Positions 1-7,710 of a stretch of 64,000 nt of DNA are shown one piece after another. Numbering within the stretch: the first letter of the stretch is position 1; each line of letters begins with the position of its first letter. Location: assembly GCA_964501365.1 (NCBI GenBank), contig CAZCST010000012.1, positions 62,001 to 126,000 on the forward strand. The letters are read 5' to 3'. Source of the DNA: CAZAMB01 sp964501365. GTDB taxonomy: Bacteria > Planctomycetota > Phycisphaerae > UBA1845. Both the position numbers and the translations under genes were made by a program. The notes beneath the pieces were generated by a model that made no database searches, was not told the origin of the DNA, and saw nothing but the letters and a program-made list of their open reading frames with translations.

Positions 1-202
1 CGCCGGTCCCGGCGGCAGCTCACCCGACAAACCGATTGGCCTCGTCTATATCGCACTGGCTGACGTTCAAGGCGTGGAAGTTCGTCGATTGCTCATCGGC
101 GACCACCTGTCCCGCGACGAAATCCGTGACCGCGCATGCAAATCAGCCTTGGAATTAGTCCGCCGCAAGCTCCTGGAACCAGAAAGAAACACAAGCCAAT
201 GA
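1..202 (+). CDS. cinA: CinA-family protein, C-terminal end (5' truncated by window)
   Basis: The frame is open from the first bases and ends at a TGA at 200-202. Its 66 visible residues begin AGPGGSSPDKPIGLVYIAL, which fits the conserved glycine-rich segment of the CinA C-terminal (nicotinamide-nucleotide amidase, PncC) domain, normally GPGGG-x-PEKPVG-x-V. That domain deamidates NMN in pyridine nucleotide salvage. The stop overlaps the next start as ATGA (199-202), suggesting translational coupling to the pseudopilin gene, an unexpected partner. The N-terminal part lies outside the window, so whether a MoaB-like N-terminal domain is present cannot be judged. Confidence 0.8.
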   Translation, partial: AGPGGSSPDKPIGLVYIALADVQGVEVRRLLIGDHLSRDEIRDRACKSALELVRRKLLEPERNTSQ

Positions 203-1035
203 CCACCCGCCGCGCGTTCACACTCCTCGAGGTTCTTGTCGTCCTGGCGATCGTCGCTTTGGTGGCTGCGATCCTCACTCCGTCGCTCGCCAAGACCCGC
301 CGACTTGCCCGGCGCATGGAGTGCATGACCAACCTTCATGGAATGGGCATCGGCGTGGATGGATATTCCTCAACGTACAACGGAATACTGCCGTGGGAGG
401 GTTACGCGGAAGGCGATCGCCCCATCCGCCACGTTGGCCGATGGGAGGATTCGTCGCAGTGGTTCAACGCCATTCCCGAATTCGCCGGCTATCCAACGTA
501 CAGCGAAATGCAGGAGAAGGATCGATTGCGACAGAATCCGCTGCCCAAGGACGGCGACAAGTCGATTCTTGTCTGCACCGAATCGAATCCCGCGGAACCA
601 GGACCGGAAGACGACCTCGTGCAGGACGGGTACTTCATGTTATGGGGCCTTGAAATCACCGGGCAACGCCTCGATCGCCGCAAGACCTATTGGTCCTTTG
701 GGTACAACACGGAACTCGATGCGGGCGTGGAAGATCGCCATCTACACAAGCAGGTCTATCTGACTTCGATCAAGCGCGCCAGCGAAACCGCCATCCTCTC
801 CGAAAAAATAATGAGTCCCAATGAATATGAGCCACCTTTTCTGTCCAGCGTCGGCCAGTCCGCTGTGAGTTGGAAAGAATTCACCACACGCCACGATGGC
901 GGCGGTGGCATCCTTTTCCTCGACAGCCATGTCGAGTATTTTAAGCGATCGGAATTGGTGAATGCGCCACATGCACCATCCGACTTCAATCAGCCCGGCA
1001 AAGTAATTTGGAACCCCGGTGGTCCTGCCAACTGA
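199..1035 (+). CDS. Type II secretion-like pseudopilin (prepilin N-terminal methylation motif)
   Basis: The 278-residue product begins MTTRRAFTLLEVLVVLAIVA, a textbook class III prepilin signal: short basic leader, F-T-L-L-E with the Glu at +5, then a hydrophobic helix. The C-terminal part has the H-DGGGGILFLDSHVEYF pattern, comparable to the H-x9-DG segment common in planctomycete pseudopilins (DUF1559-like). Such proteins are cleaved by a prepilin peptidase and assemble into periplasmic pseudopili or remain membrane-anchored. An upstream ATG at 136 would add 21 residues before the leader. The ATG at 199 is preferred because it puts the leader at the N-terminus and overlaps the cinA stop. 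The pilus it serves is not identified. Confidence 0.85.
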   Translation: MTTRRAFTLLEVLVVLAIVALVAAILTPSLAKTRRLARRMECMTNLHGMGIGVDGYSSTYNGILPWEGYAEGDRPIRHVGRWEDSSQWFNAIPEFAGYPTYSEMQEKDRLRQNPLPKDGDKSILVCTESNPAEPGPEDDLVQDGYFMLWGLEITGQRLDRRKTYWSFGYNTELDAGVEDRHLHKQVYLTSIKRASETAILSEKIMSPNEYEPPFLSSVGQSAVSWKEFTTRHDGGGGILFLDSHVEYFKRSELVNAPHAPSDFNQPGKVIWNPGGPAN

Positions 1036-1067
1036 TTTTCAGGAACAACAAGTGGAGGAGGAAAATC

Positions 1068-2327
1068 ATGAAGTTCGCGCAAAACTCTTTTTTTGTCTGC
1101 ATCATGGCCTTGGTAGGCGCGGTTCCAAATATCGGGTACGCCGCCCCCTTCAATGAAAGCCTCGTCGTACTTCGGCTCGGCGGCGGCGCCGCTCCGATCA
1201 ATACAACCGCGCAGCCTGTCTTTCTCGATGAATACAACATGACGACCGGAGCTCTCATCGCTTCGCATCCAATCCCATCCACAGGAACGTCCGCCCTCAC
1301 TCTCGGCGGACGCGGCGAGCATGACGGGCACCTCAATCTTTCGTCGAACGGACAGTACCTCGTGTTCGGCGGATACCGGGCCAGCGCTGGAACTCCGGAT
1401 CCGGTTCCGTTTTCCCCGGCCGAGGTCAATCGTGTCATCGGTCGTGTTGATTCGAACTGGAACGTGGACACCTCCACCGCCCTCACGGACGCATACGATC
1501 ATACGTATTTGACGGGCGTGGTCTCGGATAATGGGCAGCGCTTCTGGACGGTTGGCGATGGGAAATATCTCGATCTGGTCAATGGCCCGGCCAATCACGA
1601 TTTCAAGGTGCCCACGACAACAGGCGGGCTTCGCTACGTCGCCAGTGTTGGCGCGACCACGACGACCAACGTCAGTCAGACGCAAACCAATCCTGCCAAC
1701 CTCGACACCGGGATCTGGCCCGACAGCATCCGCAGCGCGCGGATCGTCAACAATCAGTTGTACATCGACACACCCGCTCCGGAAGCCTTCGGCTATCGCG
1801 GCGCCTATGCTACGACCAATCCGCTTCCCACCAGCGGCGCCCAGGTGATGGTTCCGGTGATTACCAACGCCCCGCCCAGTACCGACACGAGCGGAAAGTT
1901 CGTACCCAAGAGCGACGTGATTTTGCTGGACCTCAGTGACGACGTGGCCGGGATCGACACGGCCTACAGCACGGGCGGCAAGGCGGATTATCAAAAATGG
2001 TCGCTGGTCAACGGAAACTGGGTGCTCCTTTCCAACAAGACACTCCTCAATACGTCGGAAGAAATCAACGCATTCGATGTGCGGGTGAACGGGGATACCG
2101 TGATACTTTTCGCAGCCACCGATCAGGGTATTTATGTGCTCGATGACACATCGGGATACAACGCAGCCCTCAATGATTTGTTTGCCAGCCCGCTGATACT
2201 TCCGGGAACAAACACAGAGTTTCGTGGAATTGCCATTGTACCCGAACCCGCAAGCCTGGCTTTGATGACGCTCGCCGGATTGTTTCTGGCGCGCCGCCGA
2301 AAACAACGGCTGGGCGTCGGAGCCTGA
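1068..2327 (+). CDS. PEP-CTERM sorting domain protein, exported
   Basis: This 419-residue protein has an N-terminal signal peptide (MKFAQNSFFVCIMALVGAVP, cleavage near GYAA) and a C-terminal PEP-CTERM tail: VPEPASLALMTLAGLFLARRRK, that is a PEP motif, a hydrophobic segment and an Arg cluster. Exosortase recognises such tails and the proteins end up at the surface or in exopolysaccharide. The central region has no recognised catalytic motif; repeated short beta-type segments suggest a beta-propeller-like fold, which is inference. The ATG at 1068 is chosen because a perfect GGAGGAGG lies at 1054-1061 just before it. No exosortase gene is in the window. Confidence 0.85.
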   Translation: MKFAQNSFFVCIMALVGAVPNIGYAAPFNESLVVLRLGGGAAPINTTAQPVFLDEYNMTTGALIASHPIPSTGTSALTLGGRGEHDGHLNLSSNGQYLVFGGYRASAGTPDPVPFSPAEVNRVIGRVDSNWNVDTSTALTDAYDHTYLTGVVSDNGQRFWTVGDGKYLDLVNGPANHDFKVPTTTGGLRYVASVGATTTTNVSQTQTNPANLDTGIWPDSIRSARIVNNQLYIDTPAPEAFGYRGAYATTNPLPTSGAQVMVPVITNAPPSTDTSGKFVPKSDVILLDLSDDVAGIDTAYSTGGKADYQKWSLVNGNWVLLSNKTLLNTSEEINAFDVRVNGDTVILFAATDQGIYVLDDTSGYNAALNDLFASPLILPGTNTEFRGIAIVPEPASLALMTLAGLFLARRRKQRLGVGA

Positions 2328-2398
2328 TTGAATTGATTGCCCGCGGAAGCGGTTGGTCGTACAATCCTGGCAGGTATCCGACTCATTCGAGACAGCGT

Positions 2399-3016
2399 AT
2401 GCAACGATCGCCGACAAGAGAGTATTTTCACAATATCTGGATGACGGTGAAGACCATCCTCATCGGCATGAGGATCACCCTGCGCTACTGCTTCGCCAAG
2501 ACAATCACGCTCCAGTATCCCGATGTGGCCCCGGCACTTCAGCCGCGATACCGGGGCTTTCACTTTTTCGAAATCGAGAAGTGCATCGCCTGCGACCTTT
2601 GCGCCAAGGCCTGCCCGGTCGATTGCATCTACATCGAAAAGACCGGCCCGCGCAAGATCGACAAGGAAACCAACATCGCCGCCGGCGGCCTGATGACGCG
2701 CTACGCGATCGACTACGCCAAGTGCATGTTCTGCGCCCTGTGCGTTGATCCTTGTCCGACCGAGTGCATCCACATGGGGAACCTCCACGACATGTCCGGC
2801 TACACGCGCAAGGACATGATCGTCGAGTTTACCGACCTGGCGAAAGAGGGCCTGCAGACTCCCCAGCCGCTCTGGATGACGCAGGAAAATCCGCCCGCAT
2901 GGGCCGCCAAACGCAAGAAGGAATGGCTGGACTTCAAGAATTCGCAGGATAAGTTGACCGGCTCCGACGCCAAGCGCCGCGAAGAGATGGCCAAGGCTGT
3001 CGCCCCCGGAGCGTAA
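2399..3016 (+). CDS. nuoI: NADH-quinone oxidoreductase subunit I
   Basis: The 205-residue protein carries two 4Fe-4S ferredoxin motifs: CIACDLCAKACPVDC near residues 63-77 and CMFCALCVDPCPTEC near 110-124. They hold clusters N6a and N6b of the peripheral arm of complex I and pass electrons toward the quinone site. An amphipathic N-terminal stretch (TVKTILIGMRITLRY) precedes them, as in other NuoI proteins. The ATG at 2399 matches the usual start; the frame is open further upstream. It is followed by nuoA and nuoB, an order that differs from the standard nuoA-to-N operon, and none of the other complex I genes is in the window. Confidence 0.92.
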   Translation: MQRSPTREYFHNIWMTVKTILIGMRITLRYCFAKTITLQYPDVAPALQPRYRGFHFFEIEKCIACDLCAKACPVDCIYIEKTGPRKIDKETNIAAGGLMTRYAIDYAKCMFCALCVDPCPTECIHMGNLHDMSGYTRKDMIVEFTDLAKEGLQTPQPLWMTQENPPAWAAKRKKEWLDFKNSQDKLTGSDAKRREEMAKAVAPGA

Positions 3017-3023
3017 ACCGTAG

Positions 3024-3065
3024 GGTGGGCCGTGCCCACCAATAGTAAGGCGGGCTGTGCCCGCC
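3024..3065. repeat. Two tandem GC-rich hairpins between nuoI and nuoA
   Basis: Two perfect 7-bp inverted repeats with 3-nt loops lie side by side: GGTGGGC-cgt-GCCCACC at 3024-3040 and GGCGGGC-tgt-GCCCGCC at 3049-3065. They fill the nuoI-nuoA gap and look like REP-type intergenic palindromes. No U-tract follows, so they are unlikely to be intrinsic terminators, but they could stabilise mRNA or attenuate expression within the operon. Confidence 0.7.
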
Positions 3066-3076
3066 GAATTAGATTT

Positions 3077-3529
3077 ATGGATGGAACTACTACCAGTCTT
3101 CTTGCCGCCGGCGCATACGGCAACACCAATATTGAGTTGGTGGTTGGCATGCTGCTGTTCATTGTCGCGGGTTTTGGCATCGTGTTTGCGGGACTGCTGA
3201 TCGGCAAGTTTGCCCGGCCGCACCTTCCGCACCCCGAAAAGGCGGCCCCCTACGAATGTGGCGAACCGGCGATCGGCGAAAGCTGGGTGCAGTTTGATCT
3301 TCGTTTCTACACCGTCGCCCTGATCTTCATCGTCTTCGATGTGGAAATCGCCCTCCTCTGGCCATGGGCCACTGTTTACAAGGAAATGGGCGCGCCGGCA
3401 TTCTGGGCGTTCCTCGTGTTCTTCCTTTTGATCGCCATTCCGTTCCTTTACGAATGGAAGGCCGGTTATCTCAATTGGGTGCGGGCCTGCGGCGGTCAAA
3501 AAGAACAAATGGCGCCTGGTGAAACATGA
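3077..3529 (+). CDS. nuoA: NADH-quinone oxidoreductase subunit A
   Basis: The 150-residue protein has three predicted membrane helices (around residues 17-40, 78-100 and 110-130) and the family signature YECGEPAIGESWVQFDLRFY between helices 1 and 2. NuoA is a small membrane subunit at the junction of the membrane and peripheral arms of complex I. The ATG at 3077 (MDGTTTSLL) is preferred to an upstream ATG at 3032 that would translate through the hairpin repeats. The stop overlaps the nuoB start as ATGA at 3526-3529. Confidence 0.93.
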   Translation: MDGTTTSLLAAGAYGNTNIELVVGMLLFIVAGFGIVFAGLLIGKFARPHLPHPEKAAPYECGEPAIGESWVQFDLRFYTVALIFIVFDVEIALLWPWATVYKEMGAPAFWAFLVFFLLIAIPFLYEWKAGYLNWVRACGGQKEQMAPGET

Positions 3530-4044
3530 GCTGGATTGAGAATCGATTCGAAGAAGGTTTGATCGTTACGTCGCTGGACTGGGCGATCAACTGGGGCCGC
3601 AGCAGCAGCATCTGGCCGATGACGTTCGGACTAGCCTGCTGCGCGATCGAGATGATGGCCGTCGGCGCCTCGCGCTTTGATATCGATCGCTTCGGGGCCG
3701 GTGCGTTTCGGGCGACCCCGCGTCAAGCCGACCTGATGATCGTGGCCGGCACCGTCACCTACAAAATGGCCAGCCGCGTCAAGCGCCTCTACAACCAGAT
3801 GGCCGACCCGAAATACGTGATGGCGATGGGCGCCTGCACGGTAGGCGGCGGCCCGTACTTCAAACACGGCTACCACGTCGTCAAGGGTGTGGACCTCGTC
3901 GTCCCCGTGGACATCTACGTTCCCGGCTGCCCCCCGCGCCCCGAGGCCCTTCTCGAAGGCCTCATGCGATTGCAGGACAAGATCAAACATCAAACCCGCG
4001 CCAAGACTCTCATGACCAAGGCCAAGGAAGCCGTCCTCGCGTAG
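3526..4044 (+). CDS. nuoB: NADH-quinone oxidoreductase subunit B
   Basis: The 172-residue protein has the NuoB Cys ligands for the N2 4Fe-4S cluster: the CC pair in FGLACCAIEMM, the Cys of GACTVGGGPY and the Cys of VPGCPPRPE. N2 is the last cluster before quinone in complex I. The surrounding MTFGLACCAIEMMA and ASRFDIDRFGA are strongly conserved in the family. The start overlaps the nuoA stop by 4 bp. After nuoB the expected nuoC/nuoD do not follow; an unrelated three-gene cassette begins 7 bp later on the same strand. Confidence 0.95.
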   Translation: MSWIENRFEEGLIVTSLDWAINWGRSSSIWPMTFGLACCAIEMMAVGASRFDIDRFGAGAFRATPRQADLMIVAGTVTYKMASRVKRLYNQMADPKYVMAMGACTVGGGPYFKHGYHVVKGVDLVVPVDIYVPGCPPRPEALLEGLMRLQDKIKHQTRAKTLMTKAKEAVLA

Positions 4045-4051
4045 GGGCAAC

Positions 4052-4786
4052 ATGACGACTAATTGGCCGCACCTTACGAAAGCACCAATCGTTGAAGGGC
4101 TGATCGATATCCGCGTTGAGCGATCATCGGCACTGACACTCGATGCGCTGAAGGCGGCCTGCGACGAACTAGCGGCTGACTTCCCATCGAGAGAAGTACT
4201 AAGCAAGTATACAGGCCAATTCAGCTTTTCGCCGGAAAGCGGTACAAGCTTTTCAGCCCAAGCTCCGGCCCCAGTCGGGGTTATGCTAAAGTCCACAGAT
4301 CAGAAATGGGTCGCACAATTTCGCCTCGATGGATTTACGCTCTCACGACTCAAGCCATATACGTCGTGGGACGAACTAAGAGCACGCGCGATGGAATTGT
4401 GGGGCAAATACAACGTCGTGGCCCAGCCAATGAAAATCGTGCGTCTGGCTTGCAGGTTCATCAACCGCATTCCATTGCCACCCGGTAAATCATTCGAAAA
4501 GACTTTCATGACGACGTTCTCGATTCCCGCCTCATTGCCGCAGGCAGTCGCCGGCTATCTGCTGCGAGTCGTGATTCCGTTCGAAAAAGAACAATGTCTT
4601 GCTATCGTTACGGAAACTTTACAAGAGAACAGCCATGACTGTATCTTTGATCTTGATGCATTCTCGGAAACTCCTGAGGGAACCTCGGAGACCGATGCTT
4701 GGGTCAAGCTGGATCAGCTTCGTGGGGTGAAAAACCGATTATTCTTCGAAGGCCTTACACCTGAAGCCCTAAAGGAATTCGAATGA
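4052..4786 (+). CDS. TIGR04255 family protein, first gene of an overlapped cassette
   Basis: The 244-residue protein starts TTNWPHLTKAPIVEGLIDIRV, fitting the TIGR04255 family hallmark (L-x-x-API-x-E-x-IDIRV). The middle has the typical L-x-R-x-x-x-RF-INRI strand (LACRFINRIPLP, about residues 133-144), and the C-terminus has the ...LRGVKNRLFFEGLTPEAL... helix seen in the family. The family is sporadically distributed in bacteria and its biochemical role is not known. It starts 7 bp after nuoB and its stop overlaps the next start (ATGA, 4783-4786), so the three genes are likely co-translated. The sporadic distribution suggests accessory, possibly conflict-related, function; that is inference. 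Confidence 0.8.
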   Translation: MTTNWPHLTKAPIVEGLIDIRVERSSALTLDALKAACDELAADFPSREVLSKYTGQFSFSPESGTSFSAQAPAPVGVMLKSTDQKWVAQFRLDGFTLSRLKPYTSWDELRARAMELWGKYNVVAQPMKIVRLACRFINRIPLPPGKSFEKTFMTTFSIPASLPQAVAGYLLRVVIPFEKEQCLAIVTETLQENSHDCIFDLDAFSETPEGTSETDAWVKLDQLRGVKNRLFFEGLTPEALKEFE

Positions 4787-5253
4787 ATAAGACCACAACA
4801 TCCCGAACAGTACCTTCTAGAATTAACGTACCAGGAATGGTAGCCGGCACTTTATTGGCGATCTCAACTTTCGGCGCGAGTCCACAGGCTGTCGAGCTGC
4901 AAAAGCAATTACGTGATGTTCGCATGGAAATTGAATCCACTGCGTGGAGTATGAGCAAACGCCGCCGCGAGCGATTCCGCCAGCTTACTGGACAATGGCG
5001 CAACGCAACTCAATGGTTGTCGTCAACGACCGACATAGCGATGCACCCCGCATATCAGGCCATCATTGGAATGGGCCCCGAAGCCCTCCCGATGATTTTG
5101 GAGGAACTTCGTAGCAACTCGGGCCACTGGTATTGGGCGCTGAAGTCTATTTCGAATGAAGACCCAGTACCACCGCGCGATCGAGGGGCGATCAAAAAAA
5201 TGAGAGCCGCTTGGCTGAGGTGGGGTGAGCAGCGGGGACTAATGATCGAATGA
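4783..5253 (+). CDS. Hypothetical protein, middle gene of the overlapped cassette
   Basis: The 156-residue product is not recognised. It has a mildly hydrophobic N-terminal stretch (PGMVAGTLLAISTF, about 17-30), a basic coiled-coil-like helix (ELQKQLRDVRMEIES, about 38-52) and a C-terminal segment with HPAYQAIIGMGPEALPMILEE and a Trp-rich HWYWALKSI. The C-terminal part could be a small helical repeat or binding module. It overlaps both neighbours by 4 bp (ATGA at 4783 and at 5250), strong evidence that it is a real gene expressed stoichiometrically with them. The N-terminal hydrophobic stretch is weak as a signal or membrane anchor. Confidence 0.7.
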   Translation: MNKTTTSRTVPSRINVPGMVAGTLLAISTFGASPQAVELQKQLRDVRMEIESTAWSMSKRRRERFRQLTGQWRNATQWLSSTTDIAMHPAYQAIIGMGPEALPMILEELRSNSGHWYWALKSISNEDPVPPRDRGAIKKMRAAWLRWGEQRGLMIE

Positions 5254-5705
5254 CCTACGAGGGTTGGCTCAATGCATTGCAAGAGCCATTTCCAAATCTT
5301 AGCTCTGAAAATAGTCGCCTGACAAGTCCTGTCGATGAGGGGTACAACTGCATTGCCTGGGCTGCAGGTGATATTGAACGGTGGTGGTGGCCCGACCCGC
5401 TAGAGCAGAAATACTGGCCGGCAACCGTTCCACGCGCCGAAAGCGTCAACGCCTTTGTACAGGCATACAAACTACTTGGATACCTATACATGACAGACTC
5501 CTCTCTTGAACCTGGGAAGGAAAAGATCGCGATTTTTGCCACCGACGCTGGAAAGCCGACCCATGCTGCGCGTCAACTACCGGGCGGGCAATGGACCAGC
5601 AAGTTGGGCCAAATTATTGACATTGAACATGAACTTTCAGCAGTCGAGGGGCCAGAGTACGGCAAAGTTTCAGTCATCCTCGCGAGAAATTCCGATACTC
5701 ATTAA
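5250..5705 (+). CDS. Small protein with putative Cys/His catalytic pair (DUF7689-like)
   Basis: The 151-residue protein contains YNCIAWAAGD (Cys near residue 33), a Trp-rich RWWWP, a later PTHAARQLPGGQWTSKLG (His near 105) and a final DIEHE. A Cys followed about 70 residues later by a His in a short beta-strand with a downstream polar residue is the layout of NlpC/P60- or papain-like folds, so a cysteine hydrolase or toxin-like role is possible. The DUF7689 assignment is from recall of the NCIAWA/THAARQ pattern and is tentative. It is the last gene of the cassette (ATGA overlap with the preceding gene) and is followed by convergent serS. Confidence 0.65.
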   Translation: MTYEGWLNALQEPFPNLSSENSRLTSPVDEGYNCIAWAAGDIERWWWPDPLEQKYWPATVPRAESVNAFVQAYKLLGYLYMTDSSLEPGKEKIAIFATDAGKPTHAARQLPGGQWTSKLGQIIDIEHELSAVEGPEYGKVSVILARNSDTH

Positions 5706-5729
5706 CGCCGTTCAAAATAACCGCAGCAC

Positions 5730-7061
5730 TCATTGCTTCTCAATGCGCTCGTGATTGCCCATGTATGGCCGCAGCGCGGGCGGGATGGTCACCGTGCCGT
5801 CGGCGTTCTGATACAGCTCTAGAATCGGGATGAGCACGCGCGGTGACGCGATCACCGTATTGTTGAGCGTGTGGCAGAAGTGGACCTTCTTGGCCCCGTC
5901 GCGATAGCGGAGCTTCAGGCGGCGGGACTGAAATTCGTAGAACCGCGAGGCGGAGTGGGTTTCTCCGTAGCCGCCGCGCGAGGGCATCCATGTTTCGACG
6001 TCAAACTTTTGCGTCTGGCCCATGCCAAGATCGCCGGTGCAGACGTTGACCACGCGGTAGGGCAGCCCCATCGCGGTGAGCACATCCTCGGCGTTCTTGA
6101 GGATGTCGTGGTGCCAGCGTTTGCTTTCGTCGCGGTCGTTGCGGCAGATGATCACCTGTTCGACCTTGTCGAAAAGGTGGATGCGGTACAGGCCGGTCGT
6201 GTCCTTGCCAGCGGCCCCGGCCTCGCGGCGAAAGCACGTGCTCAGGGCACAGTATTTCTTCGGGAGTTCCGACTCGGTCAGGATTTCGTCCGTGTGGTAC
6301 GCGGTGATGGGCACTTCCGCCGTGCCGACCAGTGACATCTGATCGCGCTCGCAGAGGTAGGCCTGATCGCGTCCGCCGGGGAAGTAGCCCGTTCCGTACA
6401 TCACTTCTTCCTTGACCAGGACGGGGACGCTCATGGGCACGAATCCGCGCGCGACCATCATGTCCTGGGCCAGCCGCAACACGGCCTGGTGGAGCAGTGC
6501 GCCGTCGCCTTTGAGAACGTAGTTGCGACTACCGGCCAGCTTCACGCCGCGCTCGATGTCGATGATGCCCAGCGCCGTGCCGAGGGCGACATGGTCTTTG
6601 GGTTCGAATTCAAACTTGCGCACCTGGCCCACGCGTTTGATCTCGACGTTTTCCGTGTCGTCTTTGCCGTCGGGGGCTTCGGGGTCGGCCGGCTGCGGAA
6701 TCGTCAGCATGAGCTGCTCAAACTCTTCGACGATGGGGCCTTCCGCGTCTTCGAGTTCCTTGATCTTCGGTTTGATCGCCGTGAGATCGCTCTGGATGCG
6801 CTCGGCCTCGGCCTTGATGTGGTCGGCGGTCTTGCCGCCGGCGATCGCCTGCTGATAGCCGGGCGACTTAGGATTGCGCAGCAGGCCGACGAGCTGGCCG
6901 TCCTCCTTGACCTTCTCGCGGAGCCGGTCGAGTTCGAGCTGCAACTCCCGCCGCCTGCGGTCCACGTCGAGCAGCCGGTCCACGTCGCACCCGATCCGCT
7001 TGGCCGCCGCCGACCGTTTTACCAAATCCGCATTTTCACGAATGAACTTGATATCGAGCAT
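5730..7061 (-). CDS. serS: Serine--tRNA ligase
   Basis: The 443-residue enzyme charges tRNA-Ser (and tRNA-Sec where present) with serine. The N-terminal LDIKFIRENADLVKRS and a long antiparallel coiled coil (about residues 30-105) form the tRNA-binding arm. Class II motif 2 is visible as TCFRREAGAAGKDTTGLYR, the motif 3 region lies near the C-terminus, and the preceding TAEVPITAYHTDEIL is typical of SerRS. Length is normal (420-450). The start at 7061 gives the usual MLDIKFIRENAD. The gene is convergent with the cassette at 4.0-5.7 kb. Confidence 0.95.
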   Translation of the reverse strand: MLDIKFIRENADLVKRSAAAKRIGCDVDRLLDVDRRRRELQLELDRLREKVKEDGQLVGLLRNPKSPGYQQAIAGGKTADHIKAEAERIQSDLTAIKPKIKELEDAEGPIVEEFEQLMLTIPQPADPEAPDGKDDTENVEIKRVGQVRKFEFEPKDHVALGTALGIIDIERGVKLAGSRNYVLKGDGALLHQAVLRLAQDMMVARGFVPMSVPVLVKEEVMYGTGYFPGGRDQAYLCERDQMSLVGTAEVPITAYHTDEILTESELPKKYCALSTCFRREAGAAGKDTTGLYRIHLFDKVEQVIICRNDRDESKRWHHDILKNAEDVLTAMGLPYRVVNVCTGDLGMGQTQKFDVETWMPSRGGYGETHSASRFYEFQSRRLKLRYRDGAKKVHFCHTLNNTVIASPRVLIPILELYQNADGTVTIPPALRPYMGNHERIEKQ

Positions 7062-7092
7062 GAATCGTTTTTCGGGGAAGCGGCCAAGAGTG

Positions 7093-7644
7093 TCAAGTTT
7101 CAGATACTTTGGCCCGAGACCATTGGTCCCGAATCGCGGTCAAGAGAATTTCCCTTTTTATACGCCGCAAGAAATTCACGGGGAGAAAAAATCGTCTCGA
7201 TTTTCCGTTCGTTAGCAATCGGGGATGTGGATCAAGACCGACATAAGTCAACTTGTGCCAGGCGATTTCCCGGACTCGGCCCAACGCCAGACGGTATATC
7301 AATGCGCGAGAAGATACGACGATGAAAGCGTGTGAGCGTAGTGTGATGAAGAGTAAGAGAAGAGTGTAGGCTAAAAGCGCATCCAGGACCACATCCGAAA
7401 CGCGGACAAAGCGAGCAGCAAAAGTACCCGGAATGAACTTCATAATAAAGGTGACGAACATGAAAGTGAAAAAGCAAATTGTTGGAGCATAAGATTCAAC
7501 GAATGCAGGGTTCTTCAAAACCCACACTCGCATTTGTTCGTCGTATTCAAATCCGCATTCGGGGCAGGTGTGGTTCTTGGGCAGGCCGGTGAGGTTGTAG
7601 CGGCAGACGGGGCACTTCGTTATCGGCTCGCCGGAATCGCTCAT
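7093..7644 (-). CDS. Membrane protein with N-terminal zinc ribbon (paralogue A)
   Basis: The 183-residue product starts MSDSGEPITKCPVCRYNLTG; the full ribbon is CPVC-x12-CPEC (second half THTCPECGFEYDE-like), followed by two hydrophobic segments (about residues 50-70 and 80-100) and a basic C-terminal domain. A neighbouring gene upstream on the same strand is a clear paralogue, so this is a tandem duplication. The C-terminal half (FIVVSSRALIYRLALGRVREIAWHKL) resembles membrane proteins with a PH-like bacterial domain, suggested only. The ATG at 7644 aligns with the paralogue start and is preferred to more distal Met codons. Confidence 0.65.
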   Translation of the reverse strand: MSDSGEPITKCPVCRYNLTGLPKNHTCPECGFEYDEQMRVWVLKNPAFVESYAPTICFFTFMFVTFIMKFIPGTFAARFVRVSDVVLDALLAYTLLLLFITLRSHAFIVVSSRALIYRLALGRVREIAWHKLTYVGLDPHPRLLTNGKSRRFFLPVNFLRRIKREILLTAIRDQWSRAKVSET

Positions 7645-7710
7645 GCAAATAGTGTGTCGGATTGGCATCAAATCGTCGACGCGACGAGAAGCCCGCTGAA
7701 GCAATCTGAG

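Noticed and set aside
990..2417. A 475-codon minus-strand frame opposite the PEP-CTERM gene
   Set aside because: It mirrors a gene with a perfect ribosome site, signal peptide and PEP-CTERM tail; long antisense frames are expected at this GC content.
2132..3508. A 458-codon minus-strand frame opposite nuoI and nuoA
   Set aside because: Its residues lack any family pattern, while the plus strand holds clear complex I subunits.
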